NCBI RefSeq assembly: GCF_024168645.1
Contig: NZ_JALJWF010000001.1
Span: forward strand, 4,467,501 to 4,531,500
From: Pseudomonas sp. GGS8
GTDB lineage: Bacteria; Pseudomonadota; Gammaproteobacteria; Pseudomonadales; Pseudomonadaceae
Length of the DNA stretch: 64,000 nt
Reading direction: 5' to 3'
Under the pieces are notes generated by a model. That model did no database searches. It saw only the letters and a program-made list of their open reading frames with translations, and was not told the origin of the DNA. The position numbers were made by a program, and so were the translations under genes. Positions 47,953-58,500 of the stretch are shown one piece after another (within the stretch, counting starts at the first letter, position 1; the number at the start of each line of letters is the position of its first letter).

Positions 47953-48774
47953 TCAGCAGGGCTGGCCATTTTCCAGGTACCTACTCCCGCTCCTTACGGT
48001 TCGGATATTCAGTACCTCACCGTCACATGGGATGAGCAATCGCTTAGCGACTTCCGCGCGCTCTGCCGCCATTGCTAGCTCTTCGCGGGACACCGGACAA
48101 TGATTAAGGGCCTCCAAATGGTTGGCAATGACCCTGCCAGCAACCGACCGTGTGAACTCGATGACTTCTTCAACCCCCATGATTATCTCGCTACCGACAT
48201 CCAGACACGCACCACCGGCAGGAACGACCGAAACCGCAGGCTGATGAAGAGCCACAAACCGTCGAATCTGGTCGGTGAGTACCGTATCGCCGGCTAGGTA
48301 TAGGGTGGGCTCTCCCACAATCTCGATGAAATACCCGACACCATGTTCCATGAGTCGACCGACAAGCCCCCGCCCATGGGTGCATGTAACAGTCCTGATC
48401 TTGCCGCCGAGAAATGGCTGCGGACAGTGATGATCGTCTGGCAATGATGCGACGTTCAATCCACGCCGGATCAAGTACCTGGCGTCATGCGGTGTACAGA
48501 TCACTGGAATTTGTTTCTCACGCAACCATTTTATTGCTGCCCGATCCAGATGATCGAAGTGGCCTTTCTGGCAGTGCGTTATCAAACAGTGCGTGATCGA
48601 CTCGAGCAGCACATTTGCAGTCGCTGGTAACGGCACCGTTGGATTGCGCTGCCTGTTACTGAAGACCTTTAGAGACGGATATGCACCCTGTTCTCCCAGC
48701 ATAGGATCGACAATGACTCGACAAGGGCCGATTTCAAGCACGATGGTTGCACTTCTAAGTTGATGAATCCGCAT
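47953..48774 (-). CDS. MBL-fold metallo-hydrolase with altered first motif
   Basis: A 273-residue UlaG-like metallo-beta-lactamase-fold protein. The metal motif reads HCQKGHFDHLD, so the first His of HxHxDH is replaced by Lys; the second His and Asp-His pair remain. Other ligands: TCTHGRGLVG, YLAGDTVLTD and VIANHLEALNHC. It begins MRIHQLRSATIVLEIGPCRV. Cotranscribed with the epimerase-like gene 62 bases upstream. Substrate unknown. Confidence 0.8.
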   Translation of the reverse strand: MRIHQLRSATIVLEIGPCRVIVDPMLGEQGAYPSLKVFSNRQRNPTVPLPATANVLLESITHCLITHCQKGHFDHLDRAAIKWLREKQIPVICTPHDARYLIRRGLNVASLPDDHHCPQPFLGGKIRTVTCTHGRGLVGRLMEHGVGYFIEIVGEPTLYLAGDTVLTDQIRRFVALHQPAVSVVPAGGACLDVGSEIIMGVEEVIEFTRSVAGRVIANHLEALNHCPVSREELAMAAERAEVAKRLLIPCDGEVLNIRTVRSGSRYLENGQPC

Positions 48775-48836
48775 TACTTACCTCAGGAAAGTCCATTTAA
48801 TCGGGGCTAACGGCTTTGTCGCCCTCAAGGGAGAAG

Positions 48837-49916
48837 TCAGCGGGCCTTGCCCTTGGCTATGCAATATGAGTTGACGAACGTTGCAGTGTGCTGCAAAGAC
48901 TGACGTATATCCGGTTTGGCTATTCCATGCCTGTTGGCAAATTGCTCGACCGCCGCTGTATCAAAACGAGTGGTCTGGATAAAGTCCAAGGCTTCGGCTT
49001 TTGTATTCAAAAACCGCGCGACGGGAGGAATACTCAGTAGCAACTTCAGCAATCGGAGCGAAATGTAATGCTTGGGAGACTTTAAGCCAATGGGTTGTGC
49101 CACCTGTACCAGGAGTTCTCGCAAGTTGGGAGTTTGGTCATCAAGCGCCAGCAGTTCCTGGCCCGCCATGGCAGGATCAAAAGCACAAACCGCCACCAGC
49201 TCAACCAGGTAATCCACGGTGACCAGTGGCAGCCAGTGCTCGGCGGTACCGGGCACTGCAGTCAGCTTTCCCTGCACAAGGTTGCGTATCAGCTCCACCA
49301 GCGGCTGACCGTCAAGGATATGTCCCGTGCGGCTGTGGCCACAAACCGTCGCGGGGTGGACAACGGTAATCTCCCCGCCCTTGGCGGACATGACCTCCAG
49401 GGTCGCAAAATGCGCCTCCAGCTTGCTCCCCTCGTAACCACCGACATGTCGGTAGACGGCAGGCCAATTCGTCAACTCCGGATGACGAGGATCAATTCCG
49501 ATGCGTTGCAGATGTTCATGATTTTTCAGCATGTAGCCGCCGATCATCACTAACCGGCTTTTTTGCTCAGCCGCCAACAGCGCCACGCGCTTTGCCCCTT
49601 CCACATTCACTGCACGAGAATGCTCCACTGAAAGCCCCCATGCGAAGTGGGCGCCTAGGTGGAATATGACTCTGGCGTGCCTTAGCACTTCTCGGTCAGC
49701 AAGACTCAGCCCGAGGTTGTCCCGTTCCAGATCGCCAGCTACGGCAAATACCCGGGTTGCGCACCCTCCCAGATTGTCGACTTGCTTGCGCAGTGCAGCT
49801 AGTCGCTCTGGGCGACGCATCAACACCCGAATGGTGTGACCTTTTGCACTCAGGTACGCCACCAAATGTTGACCGATGAAGCCGGTACCCCCCGTGACAA
49901 AGCATTCCACGCTCAT
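48837..49916 (-). CDS. NAD-dependent epimerase/dehydratase family protein
   Basis: A 359-residue extended SDR. FVTGGTGFIGQHLVAYLSAK is the cofactor motif; the active Tyr-Lys pair is not in a canonical YxxxK and is probably in the segment VGGYEGSKLEAHFA (Tyr-x3-Lys), preceded by MIGGYMLKNHEHL. It is similar to hydroxysteroid-like or dihydroflavonol-like dehydrogenases. Divergent from a MerR gene with a MerR-type dyad between. Substrate unknown. Confidence 0.8.
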   Translation of the reverse strand: MSVECFVTGGTGFIGQHLVAYLSAKGHTIRVLMRRPERLAALRKQVDNLGGCATRVFAVAGDLERDNLGLSLADREVLRHARVIFHLGAHFAWGLSVEHSRAVNVEGAKRVALLAAEQKSRLVMIGGYMLKNHEHLQRIGIDPRHPELTNWPAVYRHVGGYEGSKLEAHFATLEVMSAKGGEITVVHPATVCGHSRTGHILDGQPLVELIRNLVQGKLTAVPGTAEHWLPLVTVDYLVELVAVCAFDPAMAGQELLALDDQTPNLRELLVQVAQPIGLKSPKHYISLRLLKLLLSIPPVARFLNTKAEALDFIQTTRFDTAAVEQFANRHGIAKPDIRQSLQHTATFVNSYCIAKGKAR

Positions 49917-49954
49917 TTCCCTGTTCCTTGTTTAAGGTGAGAAATCAAGCGTAA

Positions 49955-49976
49955 ACTATCGACCCAACTCTATAGT
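49955..49976. promoter_or_regulatory. MerR-type dyad in the divergent promoter
   Basis: ACTAT (49955-49959) and ATAGT (49972-49976) form a dyad with 12-base spacing. Read on the minus strand TTGACTATAG gives a -35-like hexamer, with the dyad in the spacer, as in MerR-regulated promoters. It points to control of the epimerase/MBL pair by the divergent MerR protein. Confidence 0.5.
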
Positions 49977-49990
49977 CAAGCGGTGTTTTC

Positions 49991-50380
49991 ATGAAAATCG
50001 GCGAACTCGAGGCCCGCAGCGGCGCCAGCCGCCATACGCTGCGTTACTACGAGCAAATCGGCCTGATCTCACCGCTGCGGCGAACTAACAACTATCGCGT
50101 TTACACAGCGCAAACTCTTCAGGATCTGCACTTTATCCAGCGCGCGCAAAGCATGGGGTTTTCCCTGGGGGAAATAGGCGAGATTCTGGATGCGCAGCGG
50201 AACAAGCTGATCGATTGTGCTGACGGCGCTAAGCTAATTGAAAAGAAGATGGCAGAAATCAAACAGAAAATCGCCAACTTCCAAAGCGTTTATCGGTATC
50301 TGGATGAAGAGCGTGCAAAGCTCGAAGCCAGTGCTGCCAAGCAACTTGAGCTTCAGCAGCTGAACAACTCTTCCAACTGA
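49991..50380 (+). CDS. MerR-family transcriptional regulator
   Basis: A 129-residue MerR protein. The DNA-binding half begins MKIGELEARSGASRHTLRYY and continues EQIGLISPLRRTNNYRVYT; a dimerisation coiled coil follows (residues about 80-120). It lacks the Cys residues of metal sensors apart from one (DCADG), so an organic or redox cue is more likely. Divergent from, and probably controlling, the epimerase/MBL operon. Confidence 0.9.
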   Translation: MKIGELEARSGASRHTLRYYEQIGLISPLRRTNNYRVYTAQTLQDLHFIQRAQSMGFSLGEIGEILDAQRNKLIDCADGAKLIEKKMAEIKQKIANFQSVYRYLDEERAKLEASAAKQLELQQLNNSSN

Positions 50381-50400
50381 ACGGTCAGCCTCTGGAAAAC

Positions 50401-50420
50401 GGAAGCTGCAGCCTGCTTCC
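50401..50420 (+). terminator. Hairpin after the MerR gene
   Basis: GGAAGC and GCTTCC pair around TGCAGCCT, 20 bases after the MerR stop, followed by AGTTTC. The larger palindrome CTGGAA...TTCCAG encloses it. A weak rho-independent terminator is likely. Confidence 0.4.
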
Positions 50421-50503
50421 AGTTTCAAGCCCCCTTACGCATTGTCTAAAACCTTCTGGCCAGGCCCTGGACAGTAAGCGCCCGCCCAACAGACCTTGCG
50501 TGG

Positions 50504-50626
50504 TTAAACGGGCGCCCATCTACGCGGCAGCAACTCGGTAATCTCACTCACCCGCTGCGTCGGCAGTCGCGTGAGTACGCCCTTTAAATACGCCCCCCGC
50601 TCAAGTGCCGCAGCACCGGCTGCGGA
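50504..50626 (-). pseudogene. IS66-family transposase C-terminal remnant
   Basis: The minus frame between TAA codons at 50627 and 50504 reads ALERGAYLKGVLTRLPTQ then RVSEITELLPRRWAPV. This is the very recognisable C-terminus of IS66 TnpC proteins (pattern YLxxVLTRLP...LLPxxW). Only about 40 residues remain, with no other IS parts, so the element decayed long ago. It sits in the 444-base gap upstream of the CDI/TPS operon. The remaining bases to 50824 should contain the operon promoter, but I see no clear motif. Confidence 0.7.
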
Positions 50627-50824
50627 TTACAACGCCTTGGTGTTGTGAGCCATTTTTCTACACCACATCAGGAAATGTCCTGCGCTCTCGTCGGAAGCGC
50701 CCGATTTAGCCATTACAACTCATCCCTTAACCTTCTCGAATGGATCCATTCATTGACGTCAGAATAATGGCCATCTAATATCGCGCCACTATTGTGCCAT
50801 TACTCTCCATTCGAGGGATCGAAC

Positions 50825-52531
50825 ATGTACCCACCCGCCCTCGTGGCGAGGTTGTGCCTGGCTTTGCTGTGCCTTTCTCCGCTAACTCTTGCTCACGCTG
50901 CACCCACCCCCGGTGAAACCGATCTGATCCGCGAACGTCAGGATCGCTTGCTCGACGAGCAGCGTCGGCGTCTCGAGGAGCTCAAGGAATTACCCGGCAA
51001 GGCAGCCAAACCCGCGCCTCCGACGGCCCCGGCCGACGCCCGGTGTTTCCCCATCCAGGACATCGAACTCAAAGGCGCCGACAGTCTTTCGGACAGCGAG
51101 AAAAATCGCCTGCTCAAGCCTTACATAGGTCAGTGCCTGGGCGTTACGCAGCTCAACGAACTGCTGAAAGTCATCACCGATCTGTACATCGAGAAAGGCC
51201 TGGTCACCAGCCGTGCCTACTTGCCGCCGCAGGATTTGTCCGCCGGGCATCTGAAGGTGCTGGTGGTCGAGGGCCGGCTCGAAGGGTTGAAGGGCGCGGA
51301 GGGCAGCCAGCTGTCGGACCGCGAACTGGGGATGGCTTTTCCTGGCAAGAGCGGGGAGCTGGTCAATCTGCGGGAAATCGAGCAGATGGTGGATCAGCTC
51401 AACCGCTTGCCGTCGAATCAGGCGCAGATGGAATTGTCCCCGGGCAAGAACGTCGGTGGCAGTGAAGTGCTGGTCAAGAACACGCCGCAGAAGCCGTGGC
51501 GCGCCGGGTTGTCGCGCAGTAACGACGGCCAGCGCAGCACCGGCGAGCAACAGTGGGGCACGACGTTCGATTGGGACAGCCCGCTGGGCCTGGCCGATCA
51601 GTTGATGCTGCGCGGCGGTCACGATGCGATGAGCGATCACCAGCACACCTCCAACAACGCGATGCTCAATTACAGCCTGCCGTGGGGCTGGTGGAACTTC
51701 AGTTACACCTACAGCCAGAGCGAATATCGCTCGCAAGCCCAGGCCAACGGTTTCAATTTCAAGCAAACCGGCGACAGCGAAAACCATCAGTTGCGCGCCG
51801 AGCGGGTGATCCATCGCGACGCCCTGAGCAAGACGTCTCTCAGCACCGGCCTCTCGTACCTGCGCACCAACAACTTCATCGAAGACAGCAAGCTCAGGCT
51901 GAGCAGCAACCGCATCAGCGAAGCACAGTTCGGCATCAATCACGGCCGGCGGGTCGGCAGTGCGTTCGTCAACCTCGACCTGGGCATGCAACAAGGCATC
52001 GGCGCGTTCGACGCCCAGGGTAACGGCGATCCGGGCCCCGGCGAGCCGAACGCCCGTTACCGCAAATACACCGCCACCGCGAGTTATCTGCAGCCGTTCA
52101 AGCTGTGGGGCGAGTCCTTCAGTTTCAGCAGCCTGATGACCGGCCAGCGCAGCGAAGACGTGCTGTTCAGCCCGCAGCGCATGAGCCTGGGCGGGCAGTC
52201 GTCGATCCGCGGTTACAAGGACCAGTCCTTGTCCGGCGACAGTGGTGGCTACTGGCGCAACGACCTGCGCTGGAGCCGCCCGATCACTTTGGAATGGCTG
52301 CACCCGGTGTTCGCCGAATACGGCACCAGCCTGGGTTACGACCAGGGCGTGATCCGTGGTGACCGCTATAACGGCGATCAGCACGGGCGCATGTCCAGCG
52401 ACTCGTGGGAGCTGTTCGCCCGAGGTCAGCATGTGGCGGCCAGCGTGACCTTTGCCCATTCCCTGGAACGCCCTGACGTGCTGACCGAGCGCGAAGCGCC
52501 GATCTACTTCCGCGTGGATTTCTTCCTCTAA
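50825..52531 (+). CDS. cdiB: TpsB/CdiB-type outer-membrane transporter
   Basis: A 568-residue two-partner secretion transporter of the FhaC/ShlB/CdiB family. Signal peptide about residues 1-25 (LALLCLSPLTLAHAA), then the plug helix rich in Glu/Arg (ERQDRLLDEQRRRLEELKEL), two POTRA domains (FPIQDIELKGADSLSD; VVEGRLEGLKG) and a 16-strand barrel with GQSSIRGYKDQSLSGDSG, the conserved L6 loop RGY. The end VDFFL gives the C-terminal Phe. ATG 50825 follows GAGGGA. It exports the giant effector encoded next. Confidence 0.92.
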   Translation: MYPPALVARLCLALLCLSPLTLAHAAPTPGETDLIRERQDRLLDEQRRRLEELKELPGKAAKPAPPTAPADARCFPIQDIELKGADSLSDSEKNRLLKPYIGQCLGVTQLNELLKVITDLYIEKGLVTSRAYLPPQDLSAGHLKVLVVEGRLEGLKGAEGSQLSDRELGMAFPGKSGELVNLREIEQMVDQLNRLPSNQAQMELSPGKNVGGSEVLVKNTPQKPWRAGLSRSNDGQRSTGEQQWGTTFDWDSPLGLADQLMLRGGHDAMSDHQHTSNNAMLNYSLPWGWWNFSYTYSQSEYRSQAQANGFNFKQTGDSENHQLRAERVIHRDALSKTSLSTGLSYLRTNNFIEDSKLRLSSNRISEAQFGINHGRRVGSAFVNLDLGMQQGIGAFDAQGNGDPGPGEPNARYRKYTATASYLQPFKLWGESFSFSSLMTGQRSEDVLFSPQRMSLGGQSSIRGYKDQSLSGDSGGYWRNDLRWSRPITLEWLHPVFAEYGTSLGYDQGVIRGDRYNGDQHGRMSSDSWELFARGQHVAASVTFAHSLERPDVLTEREAPIYFRVDFFL

Positions 52532-52555
52532 ATTCTGCTTTAACGAGACTCGATC

Positions 52556-55500
52556 ATGGATGTTCGCCAACTGGCCTTTCTGGCCGGCCAGCCCGCTGCT
52601 GCCTTAAAAAACCGTGAGCACTTCTGGGGCATGCCCAAGCGCGGGCTGGCGTTCCTGTTGGCCAACGTCATGTTCTGGCAGCCGATGTGGGCCCAGGCCG
52701 ACGGAATCGTGGTGGCCACGACCGGCACCAGTCTCGGGCAGGCGGGCAATGGCGTGCCGATCATCCAGATCGCCACCCCCAACGGCACGGGCCTGTCGCA
52801 TAACCAGTTTCACGATTACAACGTCGGCACCCAGGGGGTGATCCTCAACAACGTCGCCAACCAGACCGGTGCGACGCAACTGGGCGGGATCATTGTCGGC
52901 AACCCGAACCTGACCAACGGGGTCACCGCGCAAACCATCCTCAACGAAGTGGTCGGCGGCAGTCCCAGTCAGTTGCGCGGTTACACCGAAGTGGCGGGGC
53001 AGTCGGCGCGGGTCATTGTGGCCAACCCCTACGGCATCAGCTGCAACGGCTGCGGCTTTATCAACACCCCGCGCGTGACCCTGACCACCGGCAAACCGGT
53101 GCTGGATAACGGACGTCTCGATCGCTTCCAGGTCGATCAGGGCAGCGTCACTATCGACGGCGCCGGGCTGAACGCCAACAACGTCGACCGCTTCGAAATC
53201 ATCACCCGCAGCGCGAAGATCAATGCCGAGATCCAGGCCAAGAACCTGACCATCATTGCCGGTCGCAACGACGTCAACGCCGACAGCCTCAACGCTACAG
53301 CCCGTGCCGATGACGGCAGCGCCAAACCACAACTGGCGATCGACTCTTCCGCGTTGGGCGGCATGTACGCGGGGGCGATCAAACTGGTCGGCACCGAAGC
53401 CGGGGTCGGGGTGAAACTCGATGGCAACCTGGCCGCCAGCGGTGGCGATATCCAGCTCGATGCCAACGGCCATCTGAGCCTTGCGCAGACTTCTGCCACA
53501 GGCGCCGTGAACGTCAAAGCCGCGAGCCTCGACGCTCGCGGCCCGGTCTACGGCGGCACCGCCGTCAACGTGCAAACCCAAGGCAACCTGACCAACCAGC
53601 AAACCCTCGCCGCACGAGACAGCATCGCGCTGACGGCCGGCGGTGTGCTGACCAACAACGGCATCATCGAAGCCGGGGTCAATGCTGATACCAGCCGTAA
53701 TGCCAATGGCGATGTGAGCCTGAGCGCGCAGAACCTTACCAACACTGGCAAAAGCGTTATCGCCAGCCGCAACCTGACGGTCAATACCGCGCAGACGTTG
53801 AATAACCAGGGCGGGACGTTAAGCGCCGGGCAAACCGCCAACATCACCGCCGCAACTCTGGACAACCAGAACAACGGTCGAGTGTTGAGCAGTAGCAACC
53901 TCAATCTCACGGCCAATCAGGTGCTCAACGGCAACGGTCTGATCACCAGTACCGGTCATCTCGACGCCACCCTCGGTCACCTGAACAACCGCACTGGCGA
54001 GCTCTCGAGTCTGGCCACTGCGACGCTGCGCATGGCCACACTGGATAACGTGGCGGGGCTGGTGAACGCCGGTCAGGCCTTGAGCATCACCGCCACGGGG
54101 GCGGTGAACAATCAGGGCGGCAAACTGACCAGCCTCGACGCCCTGAGCCTCAACGCCGAGTCGGTCGATAACAGCAGCAAGGGCCGGATCGCCAGCAACA
54201 AGGCCCTGACGGTCAGTGTCAGCAGCCTCGACCAACACGATGGCGGGCAACTCACCAGTGGCACGTCGCTGACCCTGGACCTGAATCACGGCGAGCTGAA
54301 TAACCAGAACGGTTTGATCAATGCCCCGGTGCTGGTGCTGAAAAACCTCGCGCAGGTGAACAACCGCAACGGCGAAATTTCCAGTGCCCAGGCGTTTACG
54401 CTGGCGGCCGACAGCCTCGACAACAGCAACGGCAAACTGCTCGGCAATCAGGCCGTGACCCTGCGCGTGCAGCAGGCGCTGACCAGCGTCAAAGGCTTGA
54501 TCGCGGCGGCAAGCGTCGATGTGCAGGCCGGTAGCCTGAACAACAACGGTGGCACCCTGACCAGTCGCGCCGGCCTCGAGCTTAAGGTTAACGGCCAGCT
54601 CGACAATCAGGACCAAGGACTGATCAACGCCACCCAAAACCTGAACGTCAACGCGGCGAGTTTGAACAACCAGAACGGCGGCTCGTTGCTCGGCAGCGCC
54701 ATTGCCATCAACTTCAGCGGCGCCATGGGCGACCTGAACAACGCCAACGGCCTGATCACCACCACCGGGCAACTGAGCATCCGCAACCTGCGGGACTTGA
54801 ACAACCGTGGCGGTGAACTCTCCAGTAGCCAAAGCTACACCCTGACGGGCCGCAACCTGGACAACAGCGACGGCAAACTCATCAGTCGTCAGCAACTGGA
54901 CCTCACCGCCGATGTCACCACGAACCTCAATGGACTGATTTCCGGCTGGCAGAGTTTGAGCCTTCTGGGCGGCAGCCTCGACAACCGCAATCAGGGCACC
55001 TTGTCGAGCCGAGACGGTGACGTGCTGGTGGACCTCACCGGCGCTGTGCGTAACAGCAACGCCGGTGCTCTGGTCAGTAACGGCACGTTGAAGGTCACGG
55101 CGGCCAGCCTCGACAACAGCGACAACGGCATTCTTTCCAGCGCCGGTGCGCAAACCTTCGTCATTGCCGGAACACTGAATAACGCCCAGGGCGGTTTGAT
55201 CGACAGCGGCGCCGCACTGGATATTCAGGCCAAAACCCTCAGCAACGCCAATGCAACCATCAATGCCCAGCAGGACATCAGCTTCACCGGCACCGATCTG
55301 AACAACAGCGCCGGTACCTTGGCCGGCAAGGGCGCGATCACCCTCGATTTGCTCGGCACCCTGACCAATACCAACGGCAAACTGGCGAGTAACGGCCCGT
55401 TGGGGATTCAGCGCGCGCGGCAGATCGACAACCAGGGTGGCCAGCTTGCAAGCCAGGGTTTGCTGAGCCTGTTGACCGGTGGCCTCGATAACCGCAATGG

Positions 55501-58500
55501 CGGCACTGTCGCGGCCAGTGAGTTGTTGACGATCACGGCCAGTGGCGTCGTACAGAACAGCGCCAACGGTCAGATCTTCAGCAGCGCCGCAGGCCTGACG
55601 CTCAACGCTGCCAGCCTCGATAACGCCAAGGGCACCCTGCAAAGCCAGGGCGGGCTGACGGTGGAAACCAGCGGCGCCATCGATAACCAGAGCGGGCGCA
55701 TCGTCACCAAGGACGGCAACCTCGACATCACCGCCACCAGCCTCGACAGCCGTGGCGGTGTGCTCTCCAGCCTGCAAGGCGCCTTCAGCAGCCATATCAC
55801 TGGTGTACTGCGCAATGGCTATGACCTGAACAATAACCGTCAGGGCGGGATCATTCAGGCCCAGAGCCTGGACCTCAAGGCACTGGCCGGCCTCGACAAC
55901 TATGGCGGGCGGATCACCGCGCAAACCGGTGATGCCATCGTCGACACCGGCACCAACGGCAACTTCGACAACCGCAATGGCGGCCTCTACGCCAAGGGCC
56001 GGGTCAGCGTCACCGGTAAAGACTTCGACAACAGCGGCGACAACGACGGGCAGATCGGCGGGCAACAGATCGACCTGAGCCTGCGCGGCGCATTGAACAA
56101 CCGCTTGGGCATCATCGAAAGCGAAAGCACACTGACCATCACCGCCGCCAGCCTCGACAACCAGACCGGCCAACTGCGCGCATTGGGCAGCACTGGCAAA
56201 ACCGCCTTCACCATCGGTGGCGTGTTCGACAACCGCAACGGCACCGTGGAATCCGCCAACAACGACCTGAGCCTCGGCGCCGGTGGTTTGCTGAACGTCG
56301 GCGGCAACGTGCTGCACGTCGGCACTGGCCTCTTCGACATTGCCACCGGACAACTGGGTGGTGCCGGCGGCAGCTTCGTCACCCGCGGTGGCCTGACCCT
56401 GACCGCTGACGGCTGGACCAACAGCAGCGTGATCCAGGCTGATCGCCTGACCGTCAATATCAACAGCCTCAACCAGACTGCCAATGGTCAGCTCTTGGCT
56501 GTCAGCCAACTGACTGGCAGCGGCGGCAACTGGAACAACGATGGCCTGATCGCCAGTGACGGCAACTTGAAGATCGACCTTGGCGGTACTTATTCGGGAA
56601 GCGGTCGGCTCAGCAGCCGGGGAACGCTCGGCCTGAGCGCCGCACAACTGAACCTCAACGCGGCCGCCAGCATTGCCGGTGGAGGGGACACCACCGTGTC
56701 GGTGGGTGGCCAACTGAACAATGCCGGGCGCTTGACGTCGGCTGCCAACCTGACCGTGAACGCCGGCGGGATCAACAACTTCGGGACGCTGGCCAGCGCT
56801 CAACAACTGACCGCCACCACCGGCTCGCTGGTCAATGATCGCGGGCTGATCTTCAGCGGCGGCAACATGGGCCTGCGGGTCAATGCGCTGAACAACAGCT
56901 ACGCCAACATCTACAGCCTGGGCAACCTCACGATTGACCGTAACGGACAAGGCGCCCAGGCCGACAGCATCGTCAACAGTTCTGCGTCGATTCAAAGCGA
57001 CGGCAGCATGAGCCTGGCGGCAAGCACGATACAAAACATCCGTGCGCTGTTGACCATCAGTAATGGCGGTATCTACACCGCCAGGATTGATGAGGGTGCG
57101 TGCAACCGGCCGCATTACCACAATGACTGCGGCGGTCCCGTGGTAACTCATACCTGGGAAATCACCCAGCGTGAAAAACTGGAAGTGACCGCCGCCAGTG
57201 CGGCGTCCAGCATCACCGCTGGCGGTAATCTGAACATCAACGGCGGCGAGCTGTTTAACCAGAGCAGCACCATCGCCACCAGCGGCAACCTCACCGCTAC
57301 GCTGAACAACCTGACCAACACCGGCGTAGAGACCAACGATACCGAAACGGTGAGGGTGTACCGCAGCGAACGGACCGACGACGCCGGCGGCTTGGTTGAT
57401 GCCGCCAGCGCCTTCACCGATCAGTACTGGTTTGCCAGCAGCGGTTATGACGCCAACCACCTCACCGGCCTGGAAGCGGCAATGGCCCACTTCATCGGCG
57501 CCACCGAAGTCGAGATGCCCGAGTTTCGCCAGGTCACCCAGTTGGCCACCGGCGATCAGAGCTATGCCGCCATTATCCAGGCCGCCGGTGCGGTCAATAT
57601 CAACGCTCAGAACAACATCGACAACAGCGTCGTTCGCCCTGGCTACACCTACGTGGGCAGTGGCCCCCGCACGGGCACCAGTGCTTCGGGCAGCCAGTTC
57701 TCCACGCGCATCACCCTGAACCAACAACTACCACCGGACCTGGCGCAACAGCAGGTTAACCCGGTGAGTCTGCCCGGCTTCAGCCTGCCCTCCGGACAGA
57801 ACGGCCTGTTCCGTTTGAGTCAGGAAGGCAGCACCAACCCGAACGGCACCGGCCCACAAAGCTGGAGCCTCACCGGCGCCACTGTCACCGCGTCCACCAG
57901 TGCGCCAGTCACCCTCAACCGCGTGCAAGGCTTGCCGAGCAATGCCGGCAAATCCCAACCGCACAAATACCTGATCGAAACCAACCCGGTACTCACCGAC
58001 CTCAAGCAATTCATGAGCTCGGATTACCTGTTGTCGAACCTGGGCTACGACCCCGACCAAAGTGCCAAGCGTCTGGGCGATGGTCTTTATGAACAACGCC
58101 TGATCCAGCAAGCCGTGGTTGCCCGCACCGGCCAGCGCTTCATCGATGGCCAGACCTCCGACGAGGGCCTGTTCAAGTACCTGATGAATAACGCCATCGC
58201 CAGTAAGACGGAGCTCAACCTGTCGCTGGGCGTCAGCCTGACCTCCGAACAAGTCGCGGCCCTGACCCACGACATTGTCTGGATGGAAAATGCCGAAGTG
58301 AACGGCGAGCAAGTGCTGGTGCCGGTGCTGTACCTGGCCAACGCCAACAATCGCCTGGCCGCCAACGGTGCCCTGATCCAGGGCCGCGACGTGACCCTGA
58401 TCGCCGGCAAAGACCTGAATAATGCTGGCACCTTGCGCGCTTCCAACAACCTGTCGGCGACGGCCTCCAACGACCTGGTCAACAGCGGCCTGATCGAGAC

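Noticed and set aside
50990-52570. A 526-codon minus-strand frame across the TpsB transporter gene.
   Set aside because: Shadow of the + strand gene; composition is Ala/Arg/Gln-rich without motifs.
53500-57000. Many similar short segments inside cdiA that could be read as tandem DNA duplication or assembly artefact.
   Set aside because: They are degenerate protein-level repeats of the FHA beta-helix, with diverged DNA, normal for this family.
53819-57727. A 1302-codon open frame antisense to the cdiA repeat region.
   Set aside because: It is an effect of GC-rich codon bias and the repeated beta-helix motif on the sense strand. It has no start with a ribosome site and no recognisable domain.
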